Source of the DNA: Narthecium ossifragum
Taxonomy: Eukaryota > Streptophyta > Magnoliopsida > Dioscoreales > Nartheciaceae
Direction of reading: 5' to 3'
NCBI GenBank assembly: GCA_963920575.1
Contig: OY986972.1
Coordinates: forward strand, 24,724,672-24,788,671
Length of the DNA stretch: 64,000 nt
Made by a program: the position numbers and the translations under genes. The notes beneath the pieces are model-generated. The model was not told where the DNA came from, made no database searches, and saw only the letters and a list, made by a program, of their open reading frames with translations. Positions 1 to 10,524 of the stretch are shown one piece after another; the first letter of the stretch is position 1, and each line of letters starts with the position of its first letter.

Positions 1-1430
1 AAGCTATATGGAATGAATGAATGAAGTGTAAAAAGGATGAAGTTTAATCAGTTGTACTGTGGCCTCATTTTTCATTAGCTTCTGCAATTAGTTTTGCCAA
101 GGGATAACACATGTATACAGATCTAGTCCTCTGTTTCTAAATGGCATGTTTCTCCCTCAGCTGGTGATATTATTGAGCATGACAGTAGTGGATGGTATGT
201 GTTTCAATTAGTTGCAAAGACAACAAGATTACTGTTCTTTAAGGATGGTGGGTTCTGACAGTTGATAGAAGTAAAGGCCAGAAGATAGGGCTAATTGAGT
301 GTGCAACTATTGAGAGAGAGAGACATTGGCTATTCATTCAAGGACCACTGATGCTGTCTATGGAAAGGGCAAAGGGGACCTGAGGACCTCATATAGAATA
401 GAAAACTTGACAAAGAGGTGTCATGGCCCCCCACAGAGAGAGAGAGAGTGAGAGAGAGTGAGACCTCTACAAAAAAGAGAGGCAATAGGTCTTGGAATCA
501 AACAAAAGAATATGAGCATAGAAAGGTATGATGATATGCAACAATAACTAAAAAAACTAGGATTAATATCATAGAGTCCTCTCAATTCATGCTAATTTTC
601 ACATCACACTCTATAATTTACATAGTATCACATTGTCCCCTGAAAGCACTGGGGATGTTTCAAAAACCCCACTGGGGCTAGTTTAATACAAGTATATACA
701 TGCAAAACTACTACACTAACCAAGGCCATAAGTCTTATAAGGCACATCTATGTATTTTTGTAAATTTCTGTCTTTAACCCGGGGCCATCTTAGTCATTTC
801 ATAATTTAATCATGTATTTTTATGATGGTTAAGTCACTTAATCAGATGGAAGGGATATTTTTAAATGACCAAAAATAAGTTATGGAGGTATGATTAGTTC
901 AAAGAATTCCTGTGGCCATTGTATTAATAAATGTGATCACTTTCCTATAGTTATGCTGATGATGATGAGTAGTTCAGTAGTTGCTCTTCCTGTCTTCCAT
1001 GTGGTCATTGCATGAACTTTTTTATGTACCCTATAACTGTCTTATTTATGCTCCATTCTCTCTCTGTCTGTGGGGGATGTGTACCATTGGAGGATGCAAT
1101 AATTAAAGGATCTATGAATGGCACATGTAACCATGTTAGTGAATCTAATCTCCAATCATGAAGGCTGCATATGGAAACAGACCCCTTAAGCTAAATCTTA
1201 TGGTGACATAAACACGGATGATTCAGTGGTGATAAATAAAATAAATAATTGTTATTTAGTCTCGTCTTGAGATCTTTATTATTTTACAGTTTTCTAATAA
1301 ATCTATAAAACATTTTTTTTTTTTTAGGATTATTATGATAAGTTTTATGACCAAAATACCCTTTTCAAATAAAAACGATCAAATATCATAGAATCCAAAA
1401 TAAATGGGTGCATAAGTGGGTGTGGTTTTT
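1..1430. other. Intergenic, no gene seen
   Basis: The stretch is AT-rich with short GA-rich runs near 430-465. I found no open frame resembling a known family on either strand, and no RNA gene that I recognise. Confidence 0.6.
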
Positions 1431-1980
1431 GAAAAATAGAACTTTTTGGGAAATGCATAAGTGGGTGTGGGAATTTCGGCTGCATTAATGACTTCATGCA
1501 TTAATGACTTCTTTTCATTGCTGTATACAACAAAATTACATATTTTTTGTAGTTACTTTTCAATTTTTTTGAAAGTTATTTTCTATTTCTTTTTTTAGTA
1601 TGATGACAACCACCATTTATTTGCTACTTAAATCTCATTTGATTTGTGATTTCTTTTCAGTTTTTTTTGGAAGTTACTTTCCCTCCCTTTTTTGTATTTA
1701 CTTTTTAAAAATGGTATAAAATTGATAGTTACTTTTCATTTTACATCAATTGTTATTTTTTATAGTTACTTTTTAAAAATTGATAACAAATTACAAGTTA
1801 CTTTCCATGCCAATTGTTTGATAGTTACTTTTCGAAAATGAAAAGTAACCACCAAAGTTACTACTAGCATAGGCTTATCTTTTTATGGTAACATAAAAGA
1901 AAAAGAAAAGTAACTACAAAATTGAAAAGTTACTAAAAAAAATAACCACAAAAAGTAATTGAAAAAAACTAAATATAAGT
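1431..1980. repeat. AT-rich inverted GTTACTTTTC repeat cluster
   Basis: GTTACTTTTC or close variants recur many times between about 1545 and 1840. The reverse complement, GAAAAGTAAC, recurs between about 1840 and 1975, so the block can fold on itself around position 1845. A short direct duplication of ATTAATGACTTC with flanking bases lies at 1487-1512. It abuts the GC-rich minisatellite that follows. It could be a MITE-like foldback element, but I saw no clear target duplication. Confidence 0.5.
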
Positions 1981-1985
1981 TTCAT

Positions 1986-2390
1986 CGGATCGGCGACTGG
2001 ATCGGTGACGGGGAGCTTTGGACCGACGATTGGATCGTGATCGGAGACGGGGAGCTTTGGACCGGCGATTGGATCGGGATTGGAGACATGGAAACTGGAT
2101 CGGCGACGGGGAAGCGGGATCGATGACTGGAGAGCCCGGATCGGCGACGGGGGAGCTCGGATCGGCGGCGGGGGAGCGGGATCAGCGATGGGGGAGCCCG
2201 GATCGGTGACGGGGGAGCAGGGATCGGTGACGGGGGAGCGGGATCGGCGACGGGGGAGCGGGATCGGCGACGGGGGAGCTCGGATCGGCGACGGGGGAGC
2301 TCGGATCGGCGACTGGGGAGCGAGATCGGCGACTGGGGAGCGAGATCGGCGATGGAGGAGCTCGGATCAGCAGCAGGGGGACAAATGACA
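1986..2390. repeat. GC-rich minisatellite, about 20-bp unit
   Basis: The unit is close to GGATCGGCGACGGGGGAGCT, about 20 bp, repeated in degenerate form roughly twenty times. The right half (2100-2370) is most regular. Several long frames cross it on both strands, but all are low-complexity Arg/Pro/Ser/Gly translations of the repeat and are not credible genes. Its base composition contrasts sharply with the AT-rich DNA on both sides. Confidence 0.85.
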
Positions 2391-2399
2391 AGTTGGTCT

Positions 2400-2597
2400 T
2401 TAATAAGAGACCATTTGACAAATCTCCACTGATAAAACAATGGCATGGAATTCCATCTTCAATGTGATGCAATTCTAGCAGTAGTTGTTTCTGTTGGCTT
2501 TTCCAATTTCATCAACAAAGTGCAAAAGATGTTACTTTTCAATTATTTGACTTGTTCGGCGTGATTGTCTAATCCAGACAAATAATTGTGCTAGGCT
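2400..2597. other. Short intergenic stretch
   Basis: Nothing recognisable was seen between the minisatellite and the LINE insertion. Confidence 0.5.
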
Positions 2598-2611
2598 TCA
2601 TGATGTGTTCA

Positions 2612-4045
2612 CCCCAACCCCTGATAGCGTCGTTGAGATGTGTTCACCCCAACCCCTGATAGCGTCATTGATTCTTTGATGGAGTGGTGGATGGGGGGAG
2701 GGGCCGCTGTTGATGTACCCAAGCCTTGCCGTGGTATATGGACTGGTGGATAAGGGGAGGGGCCGCTATTGATGTACCCGAGCCTTGTAATAGTAGGTGA
2801 TATATTGGAGGACTCTAAACTCGGGAACATGATGATTGAGGTCCGTTGGTGCATAAATCTCATAGAGCAGGAGTTCCATGAAGATCTAGCCAAGGTGGTT
2901 CTGGAGGTACGTATCGACCTACGCTAAACAAAGATCTTGCTAGAGTCTTCAACAGAATAGGGAAGCCGGATGCTTCATCTCTTTACTTATGGTTGATCAT
3001 GAAGGAATGCAGGAGAACTGCTAACTTCCCTCATGTTGTTTGGACTAACGTTTGGAGTTCACCGACAGGGCCAAGGGTACGCCACTTTATTTGGAAACTC
3101 CTTCATGGGCGTGTGCCTTCTAGGGATTTGGAAACTCCTCCATGGGCGTGTGCCTTCTAGGGACTGCCTATGGAGAAGAGGCCTAACCCATGATTGATCA
3201 TGTCCAACAGAATGTGGCGCTATTGAATCAGTTCAGCATATTCTAGGCGATTGATCCTATGCGTACAGGATGTGGAATCTCCTTCTTCCTTCACATGCAA
3301 GATCACTTCAGGGTTGGAACCTAGATCTCATTCTCCAATTGCTTACTCAGTCCTTGTCGGCCAATGTCTCTAACAAATGGGTGAAAACTCTGGTGGGGTA
3401 TGTTTTATGGATGTTATGGAATGAACGATGTCATCTGGAGAGGTGGGGGTGTCTCCGCTGAGTCTCTTGTGTGGCGAGTATGCAGACTGGCAGGGGAGTT
3501 CTAGCATGGGAAGGGTTGGTCTCACAATCCTGGATATCTATAACATCAAAGAGGAGATCATGGTTGTGTGGTGGTCCAAACTGATGGATCATGATTGCCT
3601 GGAAGTACTGAAGCCGGTATTGGAGTTGTCTGTTGGCGTGGAGGGGGGACACCAAATTGGACATTCATGCAGAAAGGTCTAGCCGAGATGCAGTGATGAG
3701 GCAGAACTATTGGCGATTTGGCGGGGGCTGGAACTAGCAGTGGCGAAAGGCATAAGGAAGGTGTTGGTTGAATTGGACTCGAGGAATGCGGTCAACTTCT
3801 TTAACAGCATATAGGTATGGGTTGTAGATCTACAGCCGATTCTTAGGAGAATATGGAGTTTAAGTGCGAGTCTATGGGGTGTTATTTTTGTGCATATTTC
3901 CCGTGCCTCTAATGATGTTGCGGATGATCTTGCTCATCGGGCTCGGATGGGGGCTGCTGGAGAGGTTTTTGCTTGATGTAATGTAGTAGTGGTGTAGGTG
4001 TTGGATGTAATGCCCATCCAACGAAGCAAAAAAAAAAAAAAAAAA
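2612..4045 (+). mobile_element. 5'-truncated LINE retrotransposon, degenerate ORF2 end
   Basis: This is the 3' end of a non-LTR retrotransposon. From about 3000 the + strand, read across frames, gives the reverse-transcriptase zinc-binding region (VRHFIWKLLHGRVPS, DCLWRRGLTHD, a Cys-containing SCPTECG and VQHILGD, then a Trp-rich VLWMLWNERC). From about 3690 it gives the RNase H domain (ELLAIWRGLELAVAKG, VLVELDSRNAV, SRASNDVADDLAHRAR). In-frame stops and frame changes show it is dead. It ends in an A run at 4028-4045. The 14-bp sequence TCATGATGTGTTCA occurs at 2598-2611 and again at 4046-4059, an exact TSD. Small internal tandem duplications are visible at 2602-2680 and 3095-3165. Confidence 0.9.
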
Positions 4046-4135
4046 TCATGATGTGTTCAGATCTGATGGGTAAAGATGTTGATGGCTATGACAACCATTT
4101 GTGAAAGCATTGGTGGATAGCAGCATGTAAAATGT

Positions 4136-4333
4136 GAATTTTTTGCAGTTTAGTACCCCTAAACTTTGCTTTTGGCGGTTTAATACCTTTGCCCTGTTTT
4201 TTTGCATCTTAATACCCCCTGGCCATGGAAAACCCGATCTTACCCCTCACTTATCCATGCCCACATACATGCCATGCCCAGCCACATGACGTGGCTGGGC
4301 ATGTATGTTATAATATGAACTTCCCAGTTAAAC
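4136..4333 (+). repeat. Left TIR of the MULE
   Basis: The sequence starts GAATTTTTTGCA and matches the reverse complement of 14915-15115 along almost its whole length, with scattered substitutions and small length differences in a T run. It contains an internal palindrome around 4275-4305 in which ATGCCCAGCCAC and GTGGCTGGGCAT flank a 5-bp centre (ATGAC). Confidence 0.93.
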
Positions 4334-4600
4334 GGGTCTTGTCGCGTTCATCACCCCCACACGTGGCAAGACGCAATTAGCCACGAATACGGCGGTTGCA
4401 GGCGACGAGAAGATGAAGCGACGCGTCGGATAAATACGCATAAAAAAGGGATTTGAATGCGGCTTTACAAATCTTCTGCTTACCCTTCCAATCTTCACCG
4501 GGAGATCGAGAGATCGAGAGATTGCGTTCGATTTCCATCGCGACCAAAGTTTCTCATACCCTAGACCTTTTTCCGAGTACCACCCATTCCATTTCCATCG

Positions 4601-7600
4601 ATGGAGGCAAAATCCACCAAATCAAAGGGGAAAGCAAGAAAAGCCGAGGGACCAAAGCGGAGGAAAGAAGAGGCGGAGGTGGATGCCATCGCTGGATCTT
4701 CGGACATGGACTCCGGTAAGCCCTTATTCATCCCGACTTAATCCTTTTAATTTTAAATTTTAAATTTTTTTCACAAGGCGGTCTGTTCTCCCCTCATCTA
4801 TTGTGGAAAAAATAAATACCATTATTTTCGTCCCCGTATCCTACATAATTTTTTGCGCTAAGAAATGTAGCATTCATACGCGTACATTTTGTTCTTTCTA
4901 AGTGTCTTTTTGGTGTTTTCTATGCGCTCTTGTTTATACGCGTACTTATGCTTGTTTCTACACGTACTTATGGTTATCTCGACGCGTTTTAAAGGTCTTT
5001 TATACGCGCTATTTACTAGTTTGTACGCGTACTTTGTCTCTTTTATATGCGTACTTATGGTTTTATATACGCGTTGTTAAGGTGTTTATACACGCTATTT
5101 ACTCTTTTATACGCGCTATTGTAGGTTGGCACATTTACCAATTTTTCCGCGTACTATTTGTAGTTTTTACTCGTATTTTATGGGTTTATATGCGCTATTT
5201 AACTTCGTTGTGTAGATTGCCACATTTACTTGTTTATACGTTACTTTTGGTTGTTTCTACGCGTTGATATGGTGTTTCTACGCGTTGATATGGTGTATTC
5301 TATGCATTGGTGTTTATTTGCGCTTTTTAACTCCAACTCTTATCTCGTGTGAACCGCAGAGACAACCAGTGGTGACGACAATTTACTGGAGGTCGGCCGC
5401 ACTCCCTTCTCAAGCCGGTGCTTCGCGCATAAGATACAGGAGGCCGCCGGCGAATATATGACGTCGGCCCATGCAACCAAAATTCGCGAGACACCTTTCG
5501 CCCATATGCTCGACATGCCAAAGATAAGACCTGACAATGTCCTCTTGGACCACATGATGAGGAATTACAATGGAGGTCTACGGTTCACTGTCCAAGGTAG
5601 CAACGTCGAGCTAAAAGCAGAAGACGTAGCTGTTATCCTCGGCCTACCTCTGGGCGGTTCTCGGGCGAAGCGGAAGAAGATGCGACAGCAGCTCGGGAGT
5701 ATATCATTCTACAGTAGACATACAAAGGAGCTGGACCTGCAGTCTAGTCATATCGAGGGGATCTTGGATGATCTCAAGGGCAAGAGTGAAGCGGAGGACG
5801 TTGCAGATTTCTGCCGCTTCTTTATTCTCTACATGTTCGCCGTCTTCTTGTTCCCTAGGTCCAACTACACCGCCCCTTCATACCTGGTGCCCCTTTTGGA
5901 AGATCTCTACTCACTGCAGAATATTGACTGGGCAATCGCAGTTCACGAGCACCTTAAGACGGAGGTCGCCATGGCTCACAGACGGTGGAGGGCGTTGTCA
6001 AAGACGAGGCCCATTAGTAAAAGGGCATGTACTTATGTCTGCGGGTGCACTGCTGTTCTGCTCATATGGTATTATGAGATTACCGGTTGCAGGGCACCAA
6101 CCGTCGCGGACAGTATCCCACGCATGATGAGGTGGGGTCATGTACAGCTGGTGAGGAGAAAGAACCTCACCGACACTGTTACGCAAGGAACGACTACACG
6201 GGTAATGTCGAGCTAAAATATTGTTCGAATTTCTTTATGGCTATGTAGTTTGGAATGTCTACTAACCAACTGTTGGTTTTCTATAATTTCCAGCTTGTCT
6301 ACCTCGATGTGGAATGTACCTTGTATCTGAGGCATTCCACGCAAGCCGAGCAATCACGAAGACATACAACGGTGGCTGGGACTTCTGCTGCACTGTCCGA
6401 GCGTGAAGACGCACCCCCTAGGCGCGGTCGACCGAGAATGCCCATGCCAGCCCAATAATTGAGACTAAACTGGCTGAGGTACGTCGTTATAATCGATATT
6501 ACTCGTCGTTAGATTTAATTACGTGTGATACTCGGTAACTGTTAAGTTTTTATGCTTGAAAATCTCATATACTCGTGTTTGTTACTCAAAATATGCGTGT
6601 TATAGAGCTATCATACTCGTGTTTATTAGTATAAGTACGCGTAGTTTTGATCTATCATACTTGTGTTTAATATTACTAATACGCGTCTTAATTAGCTATA
6701 ATACACGTGTTTATTAGTCGCAATACGCGTCGTTGGGATCTATTGTACGTGTCTTTACGTTTAGTAATACGCGTGTTTGTGTCGTATTATACTCGTGTTG
6801 TTTGACAAGTATTTTTCGTGCGCACTTAACATTTTTTCCCCCCACTCTTGTCTCCAGCTGAGATCGGACGTCGATACATTGACTCGGAGGATTGTGGCCC
6901 AGGACGATGCTGTGAGGACGATGAACATCCAGAACAATAAATTGAGATTGAAATTGGCGGCAACGAATGCGCGGCTCGCTGAAGCCGAACAAGAAATTGA
7001 AAGGCTCAAAGTGAAGGCGCGGACACCTTCAATCATGAAGACACCGCGGAGTGTGTCCTTCCGAGAGGATGTTTTGGAGAAGGAGAAAGCGGCGCCCTCA
7101 ATCGAAGGATCAGTTGCAAGAAGAAGGAGAACACCTCGGAGTCAGAGTGAAGAAATAGTCATATTTAAGGGGGATGCCGGGCCGGGTGATCTCGGGCAAG
7201 ATGATATCCGGCCGGACATTCAGACGGCTGATACGGCCGTTGCTGAAGAATTTGTTGAAGAGCAAGCTGAAACTGCGAAGGAAGGAATCAGAGTCAATAG
7301 AGCATGGGCTCGTAGTCCATATGGTCTGAGGTCGAAAAAGCGAAAGCAAAATCAGGCAGCACCAAAGAAGCGGAGCATGGTCGACACTCCTACTCGCGAC
7401 CCGGATGTTGTTGTGACAGAAGAGTACACTGCTGTGTCGGGAGTTATAATGGACACAGTCAATGCATTTTCTGGCGTCGAAGGGGGGGCTAGAGAGGAAG
7501 AGTCAGTGGATACAGGCGCCGGGGATAAACAAACGGTGCAAGACGTCTCTGCGCCGGTGGACCCAGTGCCCGAAGAGGAGGTCATCGAGGAGGATGGTGT

Positions 7601-9583
7601 CCGCACAGACGGAGTCATTGGCGAGGCACCTTCAAATGTCATCGACGTGCCGAAGGATCCAATGCCCGAGGAGAATGTCAGCGAGGTACCTTCGTCTATC
7701 AGCGAGGAGGGGGGTGTCCGCACAGATCGAGACACCGGCGATGCCCCTGCGACTGTCATCGATGAGGGTGGTGTCCGTCACAAGGATGCCACAGTTGAAC
7801 ATGTGGAAGTCGCGGGCATTAATACAACTGGTCAGGTCATCGAGGGGAAGGATGACACTGAAGGGCGCGGCGTTGGAGAAGCGATGGAGGAGGTGTCAGT
7901 TGAGAGGTCACTCGACAGTTATGCTGAAGAAGTAGACCTTACTGGTGTGGTGCAGAGCGAGGGCGTGGAGTATTTTCCGCGCCACGAGGTCGCGCCCGCC
8001 GTTAAAGGTGACGAGTATGCTTCGATGTCTCCACCTTCTGAGGAGTCTGCGCATGTGCACGAAGACTCCACTGTGGAATTGGAGGTCCAGGAAAAAGACA
8101 GCTGGATCGAGATAAGTGAGCTACATGCAACTCCTGGAGCCCTTGCGGAGAAGATACAGTTGGTCGAGAAGGAATACCAGACCGCGACAAACTTGGGTCA
8201 TGCAAGTGGGAATATTTCCAGGCCCATTGTCAATCAAACACCTTACCTACAAGACTCGAAGGACGTCATTAAAACCTTAAGCGGGGAGGAGAAGGATGAA
8301 CTGCGCTACATCGACCAGCTGGATGACGAGTGAGATTTTCTTTCGATGCGTACTTAAATGTTATTTTACGCGTTGTTTTCATTCATCCTACGTGTGTGTA
8401 TTCGGTGATTTAATATGCGTTTATACTGAGTTTAGATTTCTTATAAACTATGATACGCGTGTTTAGAGTTTTTTACACGCGTCGTTATGCTTATTCATAC
8501 GCGTGGTTAAGTCTATTTAGATGCGATGTTTCAATTTATTACACGAGTTTAAGGTAATATATACGCGTGTTGTTTGTTCTCTATACGCGTGGTTAACCTT
8601 ATTTCTACTCGTGTTTAAGGTATTTTTTTATTATTTTATATGCAGAGCTACAATATTCGCCCATAGTATGGGATACTGTACGAGGGGGCAATTGATGGCT
8701 GTCATAAACAACCAGAGCTTAGAAGGGGACCTCATTGACGCCATCCAAGTAATTTTTTCTGTCCGCCCGATTCTCGCAGAGGGGGGTCGACGCTGTTTTT
8801 TCTCAAGCACCCGCCTTCATGTAAGTGGATTCGAATAGTTTTGAGGGTCACAGACTGAAGTATTTCACACTTGTTACTGATTAACTATTGTTACTGCAGG
8901 CCGCAATTGTTCATGACCGTCATTTCCTTCGTGACTCACTCCTGCATGGTGCCAATACTTTTTCTTCACTGCCGAGTGTTGATGTGTGGTTCATCCCACT
9001 GCACTCCGGCTTTCACTGGCACTTGCTTGCAGTTGACCTCAAAGAAGGGATTTGTCGCCAATACACCTCGTCGTGGTCTCCCAGTGACGAAGAAGAAGTG
9101 GAGTACATGGCAAAATGGGTTGGGCGGGCACTCCAGACTTGGGTTCCAGAGCTGTATGCTAGAGGGATGCAAGGCTCCGGGTGGTCTTACGTGCGGGAGC
9201 AAGCCATACCCAGTCAACGTGGATCGTAAGCTTTCTTTCAGTACATAATCTTTTTGTGCACTCCACCACGCACACTATACTGAATACCCTTTCACACTTT
9301 CGATTTTGTCAACAGCCTCGACTGTGGCGTATTTGTCCTGAAGTATGAGGAGCAGTTACAAATTTCAAACAACTGGGAAATAAGCGGCTTCGGTCAGGGG
9401 GATATGCATTTGCTTCAGGGACAGTTGGCCCTTCTATTGGTGAGAAATGGAAGACAACACATGCAATTACCCACTGTTCCGAGCACATTACATGGACCAC
9501 TTAGGGACAAAGAGACCGGCCGGAAGCGCGGTAGGACAGCCAGCCGGGCGGTGCGACCAAGAACAGCGAAGAAGAAGAAATAG
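4601..9583 (+). CDS. MULE-encoded Ulp1-like (C48) cysteine protease, frame-broken
   Basis: Exons by splice sites and frame: 4601-4715, 5360-6201, 6294-6478, 6858-8329, 8646-8820, 8900-9225 and 9316-9583. The first exon encodes a Lys/Arg-rich N-terminus (possible nuclear signal). Exon 2 encodes a domain like the plant mobile domain or DUF1985 (VELKAEDVAVILGLPLGG). Exon 4 starts with a coiled coil (LRSDVDTLTRRI, AEAEQEIERLK) followed by a long acidic linker. The last three exons form a Ulp1 protease domain: His in FHWHLLAVDL, Gln in PSQRGSL and catalytic Cys in LDCGVFVLKY. The usual Asp after the His strand (YDS) is YTS here. The C-terminus is basic (RPRTAKKKK). Exon 3 is 185 nt, although exons 2 and 4 both need a multiple of three, and a TAA follows at 6459. 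This implies a 1-nt indel or an unseen splice. These proteases are carried by MULEs, and their function in transposition is unknown. Confidence 0.82.
4868..5330 (+). repeat. TACGCGT degenerate repeats, protease intron 1
   Basis: Intron 1 of the protease gene consists largely of a degenerate unit near TTTATACGCGTACTTATGGT, spaced about 20 bp apart. Variants (TATGCGT, TACACGT, TACTCGT) differ mostly at the CpG positions. Confidence 0.85.
6535..6800 (+). repeat. TACGCGT degenerate repeats, protease intron 3
   Basis: The same core recurs at roughly 25-30-bp spacing, here mostly as TACGCGTGTTTATTA-like units with TACTCGTGTTT and TACACGTGTTT variants. Confidence 0.8.
8345..8640 (+). repeat. TACGCGT degenerate repeats, protease intron 4
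   Basis: The core recurs about every 25 bp throughout the intron between the linker exon and the first protease exon, and stops at the 3' splice site (8644-8645). Confidence 0.8.
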
Positions 9584-9654
9584 GCCGTGTTTACTGTGAC
9601 TTGTCATGTGACTTTTCATGCGTTTATGTAATTGCACTTTGGATTTGTACCCTT

Positions 9655-9890
9655 ATGATACTCGTTGATATGTCCATTCATATGCGCCTCTCTTCAGTTC
9701 ATATGCGTGTTTAACCCCATCTGTATGTGTTCTTATATGCGTTTATATGCGTGTTTGGGCTCATCCTGCGCGTCTTTAAGTGTTTTTATACGCGTGTTTA
9801 ACCCCAAGTGTACGTGTTCTTATATGCATTTATATGCGTATTTTGTCTCATCCTGTGCGTCTTTATGTGTTTTTATACGCGCGTCTACAG
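9655..9890 (+). repeat. TACGCGT degenerate repeats, protease 3' flank
   Basis: After the stop codon (9581-9583) the same motif reappears as TATGCGTGTTTAACCCC-like and TATACGCGTGTTT units. Two units of about 90 bp appear to be tandemly repeated here. Confidence 0.75.
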
Positions 9891-10524
9891 CTATTATCGC
9901 AGTACAAGCACAGTTCAACTCATTCGAATATTACACTTGTACTAACACTATACTCTTGCACAAGTTTCTTCATACAAGCCAGGGGCAAGCTTCAAGTACA
10001 AAATATTAAACAAAACAGTTTTTCACCGTTCATAAGCGTAGTTCTGTTGCCGCAATAGGGTCTCGAACAGGGTTTGTGTTCATACGCGTAGTGGGTTCTG
10101 TTCTACGTGTCCTTTTGTTATGTCCAAGAAGCCGACATTTAGTACATCTACGTGTTGGACGCGAATGTACCTCACCTTGCGACGGCAGCCTTCGCTTTCT
10201 TCTCTTTTCTTTCTTCGGCCCACAGATCGGTGGATAGACAATCGGGTCTTCTTCCATCCCTTTCGGCCAAAATTCTTGAGATGCAGTTGGGAATATAAAG
10301 CCGTTGTATGTAGATCTATATTTTTCAGTTGTGAACCAAGGCTCGCAATAGTAATATTCTGACAACCCGGTGAACATTAATGCAGCACAAGCGTGCTGAC
10401 ATGGTATGCCGTGCACGACCCATTTCCTGCACGAACACCTTTTCAAGGCAATGTTGACGGCGTAATATGATTCACCATATTGGACCTGGAAGTGGTCCTG
10501 ACTCGACTGATCGACGGTCATGTG

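Noticed and set aside
1982..2472. Long Arg/Ser/Pro and Gly/Asp frames on both strands
   Set aside because: They are translations of the ~20-bp GC-rich minisatellite in every frame. There is no domain or start context.
7110..8205. Frames opposite or overlapping the protease linker exon
   Set aside because: They are shadows of the long exon 6858-8329, whose frame continues the coiled coil and splices in phase to the protease domain.
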